From assembly GCF_004217135.1 (NCBI RefSeq), contig NZ_SHKK01000001.1, forward strand, positions 6,262,001-6,326,000: 64,000 nt of DNA, in the 5' to 3' direction. Positions 1 to 7,228 of the stretch are shown in pieces (within the stretch, counting starts at the first letter, position 1; each line of letters starts with the position of its first letter). This DNA is from Micromonospora violae (GTDB lineage: Bacteria; Actinomycetota; Actinomycetes; Mycobacteriales; Micromonosporaceae). The notes below the pieces were generated by a model. It did no database searches, was not told where the DNA came from, and saw only the letters and a list, made by a program, of their open reading frames with translations. Both the position numbers and the translations under genes were made by a program.

Positions 1-1845
1 GTCGTCGCGGCCCGGCAGGGCGACCAGCGCGCCCTCGACGACGTCGTCGCGGCCTCGCTCCCGCTGGTCTACAACATCGTCGGGCGTGCGCTGCGCGGGC
101 ACGCCGACGTCGACGACGTGGTCCAGGAGACGTTGGTACGGGTGATCCGGTACCTGCCCGCGCTCAACGACCCGGCGGCATACCGGTCCTGGCTGGTGGC
201 GATCACCATCCGCCAGGTGCGGGACTGGGAGACGCGCCGCCGCGTCGCGCTCAACCGTGACGCCGGGCTCGACGCGATCCACAACGTGCCCGACCCGGCC
301 TCCGACTTCGCGGGGATGACGATTCTCCGGCTCGGCCTCACCGACCAACGACGCGAGGTCGCCGAGGCGACCCGTTGGCTCGACCCGGACGACCAGGAGC
401 TGCTCTCACTGTGGTGGCTGGAGGAGACCGGCGAGCTCACCCGCAACGAGGTCGCCGACGCGCTCGGGTTGTCACCCGGGCACGTCGCGGTACGGATCCA
501 CCGGATGAAGGAGCAGATCCAGAGCGCCCGCGGCGTCGTACGCGCCCTCCGTGCCCGCCCGGGCTGCCCGGACCTCGGCGTCGTGACCGCTGACTGGGAC
601 GGCACGCCGAGCCCCTTGTGGCGCAAGCGCCTGGCTCGACACGTCCGCGACTGCGCGTTCTGTGACCGGTTGGGAACCACGCTGCTGCCGATCGACCGGC
701 TCCTCGCCGGCCTGCCGTTGCTGCCGCTGCCGGCGGGCCTCGGCGCCCACCTGCCGAGCGCGGCGGCCCCCGCAGCCGCCGCACCGGCCGTCGCGCCTCC
801 GGGCCCGCCGGTCGGGCCGTCCGCCGGGGCGACCCCACCCGGCGGAGCGCCCACCGACGCGGGCGGCGGCCCGAGCGTCGTCGACCTCGCGGTGAACCGG
901 CCCCGTGGCCTCGTGCCGTCCCTCGCCGCCGGTGTGGCCGCCGCCGTCCTGGCCATCACCACGGCGGTGGTGATCCTGCCGGACGATCCGTCCGCGCCCT
1001 CGTGGGCGGCTCCGCCCACGGCGGCGCCCACCGCCGTCGCCACCCCGACCGTCGCGCCCACACCGAGCGTGCGGCCCTCGTCGAAGCCCTCGGTCACACC
1101 GGTGGTCAGCTCCACGCGCAAGGGCGTCGGGGTGTGGAACTTCGCCGGGGCGAGTCAGGCGTTGGCGAACTCCAAGGCCAGCTGGTACTACACCTGGGGC
1201 ACCCAACACCCGGGGATCAGCACCCCGCGCGGCGCGACGTTCGTGCCGATGATCCGCAGCGCGGAGAACGTCACCGCCCCCGAGTTGGCTCGGGCCAGGG
1301 CCGCCGGGCCGTACCTGCTCACCTTCAACGAGCCGGACCTGGCCGAGCAGGCGAACATGACCGTCGAGCAGGCGCTGGACCTGTGGCCGCAGTTGATGGC
1401 GACGGGCAGCAGGCTGGGCAGCCCAGCGGTCGCCTGGGGCGGCCCGGACCCGCAGGGTTGGCTGGACCGGTTCATGACCGGCGCCCAGGCCCGCGGCTAC
1501 CGGGTGGACTTCATCACCCTGCACTGGTTCGGCGCCGACTTCACCACCGCCACCGCGGTGGCCCAACTCCGGCAGTACCTCCAGGCCGTCTACCAGCGGT
1601 ACCGGAAGCCGATCTGGCTGACCGAGTTCGCGCTGATCCGCTTCGGCGGGGGCGGTTCGCAGTTTCCCAGCCAGGAGCAGCAGGCCGCCTTCCTCACCGC
1701 GGCCACCGCCATGCTCGGCCAACTCTCCTACCTCCAGCGGTACGCCTGGTTCGGGCTACCCGCCACGGACAAGGATCGGTCCGGGTTGTTCAGCACCGGG
1801 ACCGAGACGACAGTTGTCGGCCGCGCGTTCCAGGCCGCCCGTTGA
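1..1845 (+). CDS. ECF sigma factor - zinc finger - membrane helix - GH128-like glycosidase fusion (5' end outside window)
   Basis: The frame is open from base 1, so the start lies upstream; the first internal start codon is GTG 118. The visible N-terminus reads as sigma-70 region 2 (DVDDVVQETLVRV), followed by a region 4 helix-turn-helix (NEVADALGLSPGHVAVRI). Then comes a short HVRDCAFC segment (Hx3Cx2C, as in zinc-binding anti-sigma domains), a Pro/Ala-rich linker, one hydrophobic helix (about bases 910-985) and an extracytoplasmic domain. That domain resembles GH128/Asl1-type glycosidases, with LTFNEPD and IWLTEFALI supplying the two likely catalytic Glu residues. ECF groups with C-terminal zinc-finger, TM and carbohydrate-active extensions are known in actinobacteria. 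Inference: a membrane-tethered sigma factor that senses cell-wall or glucan polymers outside and is released or gated inside. Confidence 0.85.
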   Translation, partial: VVAARQGDQRALDDVVAASLPLVYNIVGRALRGHADVDDVVQETLVRVIRYLPALNDPAAYRSWLVAITIRQVRDWETRRRVALNRDAGLDAIHNVPDPASDFAGMTILRLGLTDQRREVAEATRWLDPDDQELLSLWWLEETGELTRNEVADALGLSPGHVAVRIHRMKEQIQSARGVVRALRARPGCPDLGVVTADWDGTPSPLWRKRLARHVRDCAFCDRLGTTLLPIDRLLAGLPLLPLPAGLGAHLPSAAAPAAAAPAVAPPGPPVGPSAGATPPGGAPTDAGGGPSVVDLAVNRPRGLVPSLAAGVAAAVLAITTAVVILPDDPSAPSWAAPPTAAPTAVATPTVAPTPSVRPSSKPSVTPVVSSTRKGVGVWNFAGASQALANSKASWYYTWGTQHPGISTPRGATFVPMIRSAENVTAPELARARAAGPYLLTFNEPDLAEQANMTVEQALDLWPQLMATGSRLGSPAVAWGGPDPQGWLDRFMTGAQARGYRVDFITLHWFGADFTTATAVAQLRQYLQAVYQRYRKPIWLTEFALIRFGGGGSQFPSQEQQAAFLTAATAMLGQLSYLQRYAWFGLPATDKDRSGLFSTGTETTVVGRAFQAAR

Positions 1846-1878
1846 GCCGGGGAGCAAGCCGCCCGTTGAGCCGGGGAG
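1834..1878 (+). repeat. 24-bp tandem duplication over the gene junction
   Basis: A 21-base stretch is present identically at 1834-1854 and 1858-1878, a period of 24 bases. Each copy carries a TTGA overlap; the first TGA is the stop of the sigma-glycosidase gene. Because 24 is a multiple of three, both TTG codons are in frame with the downstream DUF305 gene. It looks like a recent slippage event at the coupling junction. Confidence 0.85.
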
Positions 1879-2630
1879 AAGGGGTCGACGAGCCGATCAG
1901 GGCGGAGCGCCCCGGGCTTCGCCACCGGGTCGGGCGCAAGGTCGGCGTCGTCGCGACCCTGGTCGCCACGGCACTGGCCGTCGGTCTGGCCCAGGGTTGG
2001 GGCCGCGCCGAGCGCCCCGACCAAGCGCCGATGGCCTCGTCGGCCGCCGCGTCGTCGGCCGCCGCGTCGTCGGCCGCCGCGTCGTCGGCCGCCGCGTCGT
2101 CGGCCGCCGCGTCGTCGGCCGCAGCGGTGCCGGCCGCTGCGGTGCCGGCTGGGCCGGTGGTGCTCAACGCCACCGACGACGCCTTCATCCAACTGTTGAT
2201 CCCGATGAACGAGGGCGCGCTCGCGCTGATCGACCAGCTCGACACCCGACCGACGGATCCGTCGTTGCGGGCCCTCTTCGGCGAGGTCCGGCAGGCTCAC
2301 CAGGCGGAGCTGCGGGACCTGCGAGGGCTGCTGGCCGCGGGCAACATGCCCGAGCTGAACATCCACGAGGGGCACCAGATGCCCGGCATGGTCACCGATG
2401 CCGACCTCGCCGAGTTACGTGCCGCGCCCGACACCGAGGTGCCGTCCCGGGCGGCCGCCCTGATCCGGGCGCACCTCGCGCAGACCGTGGTGCTGTGTCG
2501 AGGTGCGCAGAACGCCGGGGGGAGTCCGGAGCTGAAGGCGATCGCCGGCCGGATCCAGAAGGCGCGGGCCGCCGAGTTGAGCGCGCTGGACAATCGGCCC
2601 GGCGCGCCCGTCGCCGTACCGGTCGGTTGA
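1866..2630 (+). CDS. DUF305 family secreted or membrane-anchored protein
   Basis: The C-terminal half (about bases 2160-2600) has the DUF305 pattern: ATDDAFIQLLIPMNEGALAL, then paired HQAELRDL and EGHQMPGM segments and an Arg/Lys-rich terminal helix. These are helical ferritin-like or metal-associated proteins of unclear function, usually exported. An N-terminal hydrophobic stretch (VGVVATLVATALAVGLA) fits a signal anchor. No ATG or GTG lies upstream of it in frame. TTG 1866, preceded by GGGGAG at 1849-1854, or TTG 1842 coupled to the previous stop, are the likely starts. A Ser/Ala repeat follows the hydrophobic segment. The gene is probably co-transcribed with the sigma-glycosidase fusion. 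Confidence 0.65.
   Translation: MSRGEGVDEPIRAERPGLRHRVGRKVGVVATLVATALAVGLAQGWGRAERPDQAPMASSAAASSAAASSAAASSAAASSAAASSAAAVPAAAVPAGPVVLNATDDAFIQLLIPMNEGALALIDQLDTRPTDPSLRALFGEVRQAHQAELRDLRGLLAAGNMPELNIHEGHQMPGMVTDADLAELRAAPDTEVPSRAAALIRAHLAQTVVLCRGAQNAGGSPELKAIAGRIQKARAAELSALDNRPGAPVAVPVG
2037..2126 (+). repeat. Six-copy 15-bp tandem repeat encoding SSAAA
   Basis: The 15-mer TCGTCGGCCGCCGCG occurs five times perfectly from 2037 and a sixth time with one change, ending at 2126. It encodes five-residue SSAAA units, a low-complexity linker between the signal anchor and the DUF305 domain. Copy number is likely to vary between strains. Confidence 0.95.
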
Positions 2631-2654
2631 GCATGCCGTCCAGAAGACCGACCG

Positions 2655-3353
2655 ATGCGTACGTCTGACCTGCACACCGACCTTCGCCCCCCGGCGCGGG
2701 CGGCCCGCCCCGCGCGCCGGGCCGTCGCGCCGGACGTCGCCCGCCCGATGCCGCGCGCGGCGCACCGGCCCCGCAGCGGGTCGCCGCCCGACGCGGTCGC
2801 CTCGGCACCGACGGCAGGGTGGCGCGGTGGCCACCGTCGCGCCGCCGGTCGTGGCGCGGCCGTCGCCTCGGTGGTGGCGGTCAGTCTCGGGTGGCTGCTC
2901 GCGGTCCTCGTCGCGCCGCACGTCGCGCTCTCGCCGGGTGCGCGGATGATCGCCCTCTTCTGCCACCTGACCTGCCTGGTGGTGGGCTTCGGTGCGGTAC
3001 TGACGGTGGACTGGTTCAGCCTCCGCTGGGTGCTGCGCCGGGAACCGCTCGGCACGGTGCTGACCGCCGCCCGCGGTGCGCACCTGCTCATCTGGCTTGG
3101 CCTGGTGGGTCTGCTCGCCAGCGGGGCGGCCCTGGGGCCCGACACCTCGTCCGGGCTGGTCTGGGTCAAGTTGCTCGCGGTGCTGGTGGTCGGCATCAAC
3201 GGGCTGTTCCTCGGCCGGGTGCGTGACCGACTCGTGGCCGTGCCGGGCCGCCCACCCTGGTCCGCCCTGCTGCCGGGTGTCGCCGCCGCCACGATCTCGC
3301 AGATCGGCTGGTGGACCGCGACCCTCGTCGGCTTCTGGAACGCCAACCGCTGA
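2655..3353 (+). CDS. Multi-pass membrane protein of unknown function
   Basis: A 232-residue protein with an Arg/Pro/Ala-rich cytoplasmic N-terminus of about 70 residues, then four hydrophobic segments: AVASVVAVSLGWLLAVLVA, an ALFCHLTCLVVGFGAVL helix, HLLIWLGLVGLLASGAAL and VWVKLLAVLVVGINGLFL, with a final hydrophobic stretch near ATISQIGWWTATLVGF. No family was recognised. It starts 24 bases after the DUF305 gene in the same direction, so the two may work together at the membrane. ATG 2655 is used; the poorly conserved N-terminus means a later start is possible. Confidence 0.6.
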   Translation: MRTSDLHTDLRPPARAARPARRAVAPDVARPMPRAAHRPRSGSPPDAVASAPTAGWRGGHRRAAGRGAAVASVVAVSLGWLLAVLVAPHVALSPGARMIALFCHLTCLVVGFGAVLTVDWFSLRWVLRREPLGTVLTAARGAHLLIWLGLVGLLASGAALGPDTSSGLVWVKLLAVLVVGINGLFLGRVRDRLVAVPGRPPWSALLPGVAAATISQIGWWTATLVGFWNANR

Positions 3354-3441
3354 CGTCCGCGAACCGCTGGCGGTCGCGAACCGCTGACGGTCGCCGGCCG
3401 CGGACGGCCGCCAAGCGCCGCCGACCGCTGACGGCCGCTGG

Positions 3442-4002
3442 TCAGGCCGGCGTCGGGTGTCGCTCCGCGAACCGGGCGCGGGTCAGGAACGCGAGTTGGG
3501 CCCGCTTGTCCGGCATGTCGATCTCCGAGTCGAAGGTGAAGCCCTCAATCTCCAGTCGGCGCAGGGCGAGGTGGTTGCGGACGTCCGGCTCGACGACGAT
3601 CCGTTGCGCGGCCGGGTCGCGGAACAGGAAGCGGGCCACCGCCGGGCCGACCGCGTTGGTGAGGCTGCGGGCGAGGCGTCGGTCGGGGCTGAGCAGCAGG
3701 TGCATCCCCACGTCGCCGGGCTGGACGGGGTAGCGCTCGCCGACCGGGTCCGCCTCGGGTTGATAGCTCTGGAAGAGGCCGACCGGCTCCCCGTCCACCA
3801 TGATCAGGTACGCGTGGTGGGTGGGCAGACTGTCCACGAAGGCGTAGATCTCGCGTACCTCGTCGAGGCTGTGGGAACCCATGCCCCAGAAGGAGTTGCG
3901 GGGCAGGGTCACCCAGCCGTGCAGGAGTGCGGCGTCCCGGTCGGGGTCCACGGTCACCAACGACAGCTCGCCGAGACCGTCGATCTTCTCCTGGTACGTC
4001 AT
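3442..4002 (-). CDS. GNAT acyltransferase of the siderophore type (Acetyltransf_8/IucB-like)
   Basis: A 186-residue protein of the siderophore acyltransferase family (IucB/RhbD-like), which usually acylates an N-hydroxylated lysine, ornithine or cadaverine unit. The pattern HAYLIMVDGEPVGLFQSY, then GDVGMHLLLSPDRRLARSLT and IVVEPDVRNHLALRRLEIEGF is the acetyl-CoA fold with its C-terminal substrate motif. The start at 4002 (MTYQEKID) is preceded by AGAGGA at good spacing. The longer reading from 4035 would run into the iron box and is rejected. The gene is divergent from the siderophore operon and shares its iron box, so it should be co-expressed under iron limitation. No amine N-monooxygenase is visible nearby, so the acyl acceptor is unknown. 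Confidence 0.85.
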   Translation of the reverse strand: MTYQEKIDGLGELSLVTVDPDRDAALLHGWVTLPRNSFWGMGSHSLDEVREIYAFVDSLPTHHAYLIMVDGEPVGLFQSYQPEADPVGERYPVQPGDVGMHLLLSPDRRLARSLTNAVGPAVARFLFRDPAAQRIVVEPDVRNHLALRRLEIEGFTFDSEIDMPDKRAQLAFLTRARFAERHPTPA

Positions 4003-4036
4003 CGGGCGCTGTCCTCTGTTCCATCCGGGGCGCAAC

Positions 4037-4055
4037 TTAGGTTAACCTCCCCTAA
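4037..4055. promoter_or_regulatory. Iron box (DmdR/IdeR operator)
   Basis: TTAGGTTAACCTCCCCTAA is a 19-bp imperfect palindrome very close to the DtxR-family iron-box consensus (TTAGGTTAGGCTAACCTAA). It lies between the divergent GNAT gene (start 4002) and the siderophore operon (start 4084) and should repress both directions when ferrous iron is abundant. Confidence 0.9.
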
Positions 4056-4083
4056 CCAAGGATGACCTTACCTGGAGGGGTGC

Positions 4084-4794
4084 GTGAAACGGAACTGGGA
4101 GGCCCTGGTCCTCAAGGCCATGGGAGGTCGGGACTTTCGGTTGACCGTCCTGAGCACCGAGTCGATCGACGGGCACTACCAGCGGCTTCTCCTGGACGGC
4201 GGCGGCCTGTTGGAGACCTGCGGGGTGCACCCCACGATGTGGATCCGGCTGTGGTTCGACGACGACGGCCGGGCGCACCAGCGCGCGTACACGCTGGTGG
4301 ACCCGGACCCGACCACCGGCCGCTTCACCCTCGAATTCGCCATCCACGACGGCTGCGCGGCCCGCTGGGCGACCACGGCCACGGTCGGCGACACCATCGG
4401 CGCGACCGTGCAGGGCAGCGCGTTCGAGCTGCCCGACCCCGCGCCCGAGCACCTCTACCTGGTCGGCGACGCGGCCTCCCTGCCCGCGGTGAACAGCCTG
4501 CTCGACGCCGGTGCCGACATTCCGGCGACGGTCTGGCTGGAGTACGCCCACGAGGGCGAGAAGGCGCTCGCACTGCGGGCCCGGGCGCACCACGACGTCA
4601 CCTGGGTGCCGCGGCGGGACGCGGGTCGACACCTCGTCGACACGGTCTGCGCCGCCCTGCCGGCCAGCGACACAAGCCACTACTGGGTGGCCTGCGAGGC
4701 GGCCACCACCCGGGGCATCACCCGACACATCCGGCGGACGCTGGGTGTCGGCAAGGAGCGGCTGACCTCCCTCGGTTACTGGAAAGCGGCATGA
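4084..4794 (+). CDS. Siderophore-interacting protein (FAD-dependent ferric-siderophore reductase)
   Basis: A 236-residue SIP/ViuB-type flavoprotein. These cytoplasmic enzymes take electrons from NAD(P)H or ferredoxin through FAD and release Fe(II) from imported siderophore. Visible marks are the RAYTLVDPDP FAD-binding RxYT motif, the HDGCAARWATTATVGD loop and the C-terminal YWVACEAATTRGITRHIRR segment that caps the NAD(P)H domain. The start is GTG 4084, 28 bases after the iron box and just behind GGAGGGG. Its stop overlaps the next ATG (ATGA at 4791). As first gene of the operon it couples iron release to siderophore production. Confidence 0.92.
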   Translation: MKRNWEALVLKAMGGRDFRLTVLSTESIDGHYQRLLLDGGGLLETCGVHPTMWIRLWFDDDGRAHQRAYTLVDPDPTTGRFTLEFAIHDGCAARWATTATVGDTIGATVQGSAFELPDPAPEHLYLVGDAASLPAVNSLLDAGADIPATVWLEYAHEGEKALALRARAHHDVTWVPRRDAGRHLVDTVCAALPASDTSHYWVACEAATTRGITRHIRRTLGVGKERLTSLGYWKAA

Positions 4795-6050
4795 AGGGCC
4801 GGCTCGGCACCCTGACCGCGCTGTACGTCACCCAGTACCTCGGGGTCGGCTTCATCACCGTCGGGCTCACCGCCATCCTCCGCGACGGCGGTACCTCGCT
4901 GGACACGCTGGCGTTGTTGCAGATCGTCGGCCTGATCTGGCCCGTCAAGTTCCTCTGGGCGCCGATCCTCGACCGGTACGGCTCACGGCACCGCGGCCAC
5001 TACCGCTCCTGGCTGCTCGTGCTCCAGACCGCCCTGGTGCTCGCCCTGCTGGCGCTGCTGCCGTTCGCCAGCCCGGCCGACGCGCTCGGCCCGATCATCG
5101 CGATCTGCGCCGCGTACGTGTTCTTCTCGGCCACCCAGGACATCGCCGTGGACGCCGTCGCCGTCCGGATGCTCGCCGAGTCGGCCCGGGGGACCGGCAA
5201 CGGCATCCAGGTCGCCGCGAGCTACCTCGGCAACCTGCTCGGTGGTGGTGCCTGCGTCCTCGTCTACGACCAGTTCGGCTGGGTGCCGGCGATCGGTCTG
5301 CTGGCCGCCATGACGGCGGTCGGTCTGCTGGTGGTGTGGCGGTTCCGGGAGCCTCCCCGTACCGATCGGGTGGAACGGGTCGGCGCGGCCTACCGGGCGT
5401 TGCTGTCGGTGTTCGGCCAGCCGGGCTGCCGGTGGTGGACGTTCGGTGTGGTGCCGCTGGTCTACGTCGGCGCGGGGATGGCGTACGCCCTGGTCACCCC
5501 GGCGCTGGTCGACGCCGGCTGGTCGTTGGGGCGGATCGGCGTCGTCACCGGTGTGGTGACCAGCGCCCCGGCCATCGTGGCGGGTCTGGTCGCGGGGCTC
5601 GGGATCGGGCGGTTCGGGCGCGCCGGTGTGCTCGTGGTCGGCGGTGGGGCGCTCACCGTGTCCACGCTGCTGCTGCTGCCGCTGATGAACGGCCAGGCAC
5701 CGCTGGGCGGGACGGTCGCCGCGCTCTGCTGCTTCATGGTGGCCTACACCATCGCCAACGTCGTGCTCTACACGGTCAACATGGACTACTCCCGGCCCGA
5801 CACCGGCGGCACCGACTTCACCGTCCTGTCGTCGTTCGGCCTGGTGTGCTCGTTCGTGGCGGCGTCCATCGGGCTCGCGGCGGCCGACCGGGTCGGCTAT
5901 CCGGCGGTCGCCGTGGCGGCCATCGTGCTGGTGGCCGCCGGGGTGGCCCTCGGCCTCGCCCACCAGCGCCGCTTCCCACGCCGGCCCGGCCCGACCGCCG
6001 GCCCGCCGAGCGAGCAGTCCGCGGCGGACGGCGTCCCGGCGGTGGCGTGA
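4791..6050 (+). CDS. MFS transporter, probable siderophore exporter
   Basis: A 419-residue major facilitator with about twelve hydrophobic segments and a cytoplasmic loop DRYGSRHRGHYRSW. The order of motifs and the SATQDIAVDAVAVRML segment resemble AmpG/PvsC-type carriers. The start ATG 4791 overlaps the preceding stop, and the stop overlaps GTG 6047, so it is translationally coupled on both sides. In vibrioferrin-type loci the equivalent protein (PvsC) exports the finished siderophore, and the position between the reductase and biosynthetic genes supports that role. Substrate specificity cannot be read from sequence. Confidence 0.88.
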   Translation: MKGRLGTLTALYVTQYLGVGFITVGLTAILRDGGTSLDTLALLQIVGLIWPVKFLWAPILDRYGSRHRGHYRSWLLVLQTALVLALLALLPFASPADALGPIIAICAAYVFFSATQDIAVDAVAVRMLAESARGTGNGIQVAASYLGNLLGGGACVLVYDQFGWVPAIGLLAAMTAVGLLVVWRFREPPRTDRVERVGAAYRALLSVFGQPGCRWWTFGVVPLVYVGAGMAYALVTPALVDAGWSLGRIGVVTGVVTSAPAIVAGLVAGLGIGRFGRAGVLVVGGGALTVSTLLLLPLMNGQAPLGGTVAALCCFMVAYTIANVVLYTVNMDYSRPDTGGTDFTVLSSFGLVCSFVAASIGLAAADRVGYPAVAVAAIVLVAAGVALGLAHQRRFPRRPGPTAGPPSEQSAADGVPAVA

Positions 6051-7228
6051 CAAGCGGTATGCGGCTCTACCTGACCGCGCTCAACCCCACCGACGCCGTC
6101 CTGGACGGGTTTCTCCCGGCGGCGGCGTCGCTCGGGTTGTCGGCCACCGTGCTGACCGACCGGCCCGCCGAATGGCCGACGGACGTGCCGGTCACCCGGT
6201 GCGCGGTCCGCGACGCGACCGCGGTGGTCGCGGCGGCGGCATCGACCCGACCGGTGGCGCTACTGTCCAACAGCGACCACCTCCAGGAGGCCACCGCGAT
6301 CGCCGCCCGCAGGCTCGGCCTGCCCGGCAAGGACCCGGAGGCCGCCCGTCTCTGCAAGGACAAGGCCGCGGCCCGCCGGGCCATCGCCGCGGCGGGCCTC
6401 GATCTGGTACGCACCGTCACCATCGACCCGCACGCCGCGCCGGAGGTGCCCAGCGGGATGTTCCCGGCGGTGGTCAAACCCCGCGAGGGGGTGGCCAGTG
6501 AGGACGCGTACCTGGTGACCGAGCCCGCCGAGCTGGTCGTCCGGGTCGCCGAGATCCGCAGCCGGCGGCCGGAGGTGGCGCTGGTGGTCGAGGAGTACCT
6601 CGACGGCGAGCTGCGGACCTTCGAGACCCTCGGCGACGGCACCGAGCTGGCCGACCTGGGCGGGTGGCATACCGGCCTCGGCCCGCCACCGACCTTCACC
6701 GAGGAGAGTCTCGCCTGGTCGCCCCCGGACGCGCAGGCCCGCGCCCAGCTGCGGGAGCGGCTCGACGCGCTCGGGGTCGGCTTCGGCGCCTGCCACACCG
6801 AGTACGTCATCTCCGCCGGCCGAATCCGGCTCATCGAGGTGAACTACCGCCTCATCGGCGACCGGATGGACCTGATCCTCGCCGACCTGCTCGGTGTGCC
6901 GTTGTTCGAGTACGTCATCCGGTTGCACCTCGGCGAACCACTCGCCGCCCTCGGGCTCCCCGACACGGTCGACCGCTACGCCCGGGTCGAGTACGTCTGC
7001 GCGGACCGGTCCGGCCGTCTCGTCGCCGCACCGGGCCGGCTGGACACCGTCCACGGCGACGTCCGGCTGGGCTGCCATCCGCTGCGCGAGGTGGGCCGCA
7101 CCGCCGAGCACACCGGCACGAACCGCGACTACCTCGCCGTGCTGCACGGGATCGGCCCCGACGAGCGCACCGTCCGGCGGTCGCTGGCCGCCCTCCGCGG
7201 CGACCTCCAGTGGACCATCGTCGAGTGA
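6047..7228 (+). CDS. ATP-grasp ligase of the siderophore operon (PvsA-like in context)
   Basis: A 393-residue ATP-grasp protein. CKDKAAARRAIAAAGLDLVRT, MFPAVVKPREGVASED, VVEEYLDG and the metal-binding RLIEVNYRLIGDRMD are the expected lid, nucleotide and Mg sites. These enzymes form amide bonds through acyl phosphates. In vibrioferrin biosynthesis the ATP-grasp protein PvsA joins an amino acid to a carboxylate building block, and its place beside two IucA/IucC enzymes and a decarboxylase argues for the same kind of step here. GTG 6047 overlaps the previous stop; ATG 6059 (MRLYLTAL) is a close alternative start. Confidence 0.85.
   Translation: MTSGMRLYLTALNPTDAVLDGFLPAAASLGLSATVLTDRPAEWPTDVPVTRCAVRDATAVVAAAASTRPVALLSNSDHLQEATAIAARRLGLPGKDPEAARLCKDKAAARRAIAAAGLDLVRTVTIDPHAAPEVPSGMFPAVVKPREGVASEDAYLVTEPAELVVRVAEIRSRRPEVALVVEEYLDGELRTFETLGDGTELADLGGWHTGLGPPPTFTEESLAWSPPDAQARAQLRERLDALGVGFGACHTEYVISAGRIRLIEVNYRLIGDRMDLILADLLGVPLFEYVIRLHLGEPLAALGLPDTVDRYARVEYVCADRSGRLVAAPGRLDTVHGDVRLGCHPLREVGRTAEHTGTNRDYLAVLHGIGPDERTVRRSLAALRGDLQWTIVE

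Noticed and set aside
1002..1841. Reading the DUF305 frame as one long protein starting inside the sigma-glycosidase gene
   Set aside because: The portion before about 1842 is out-of-frame shadow of the upstream gene; only the part from the hydrophobic segment onward is protein-like.
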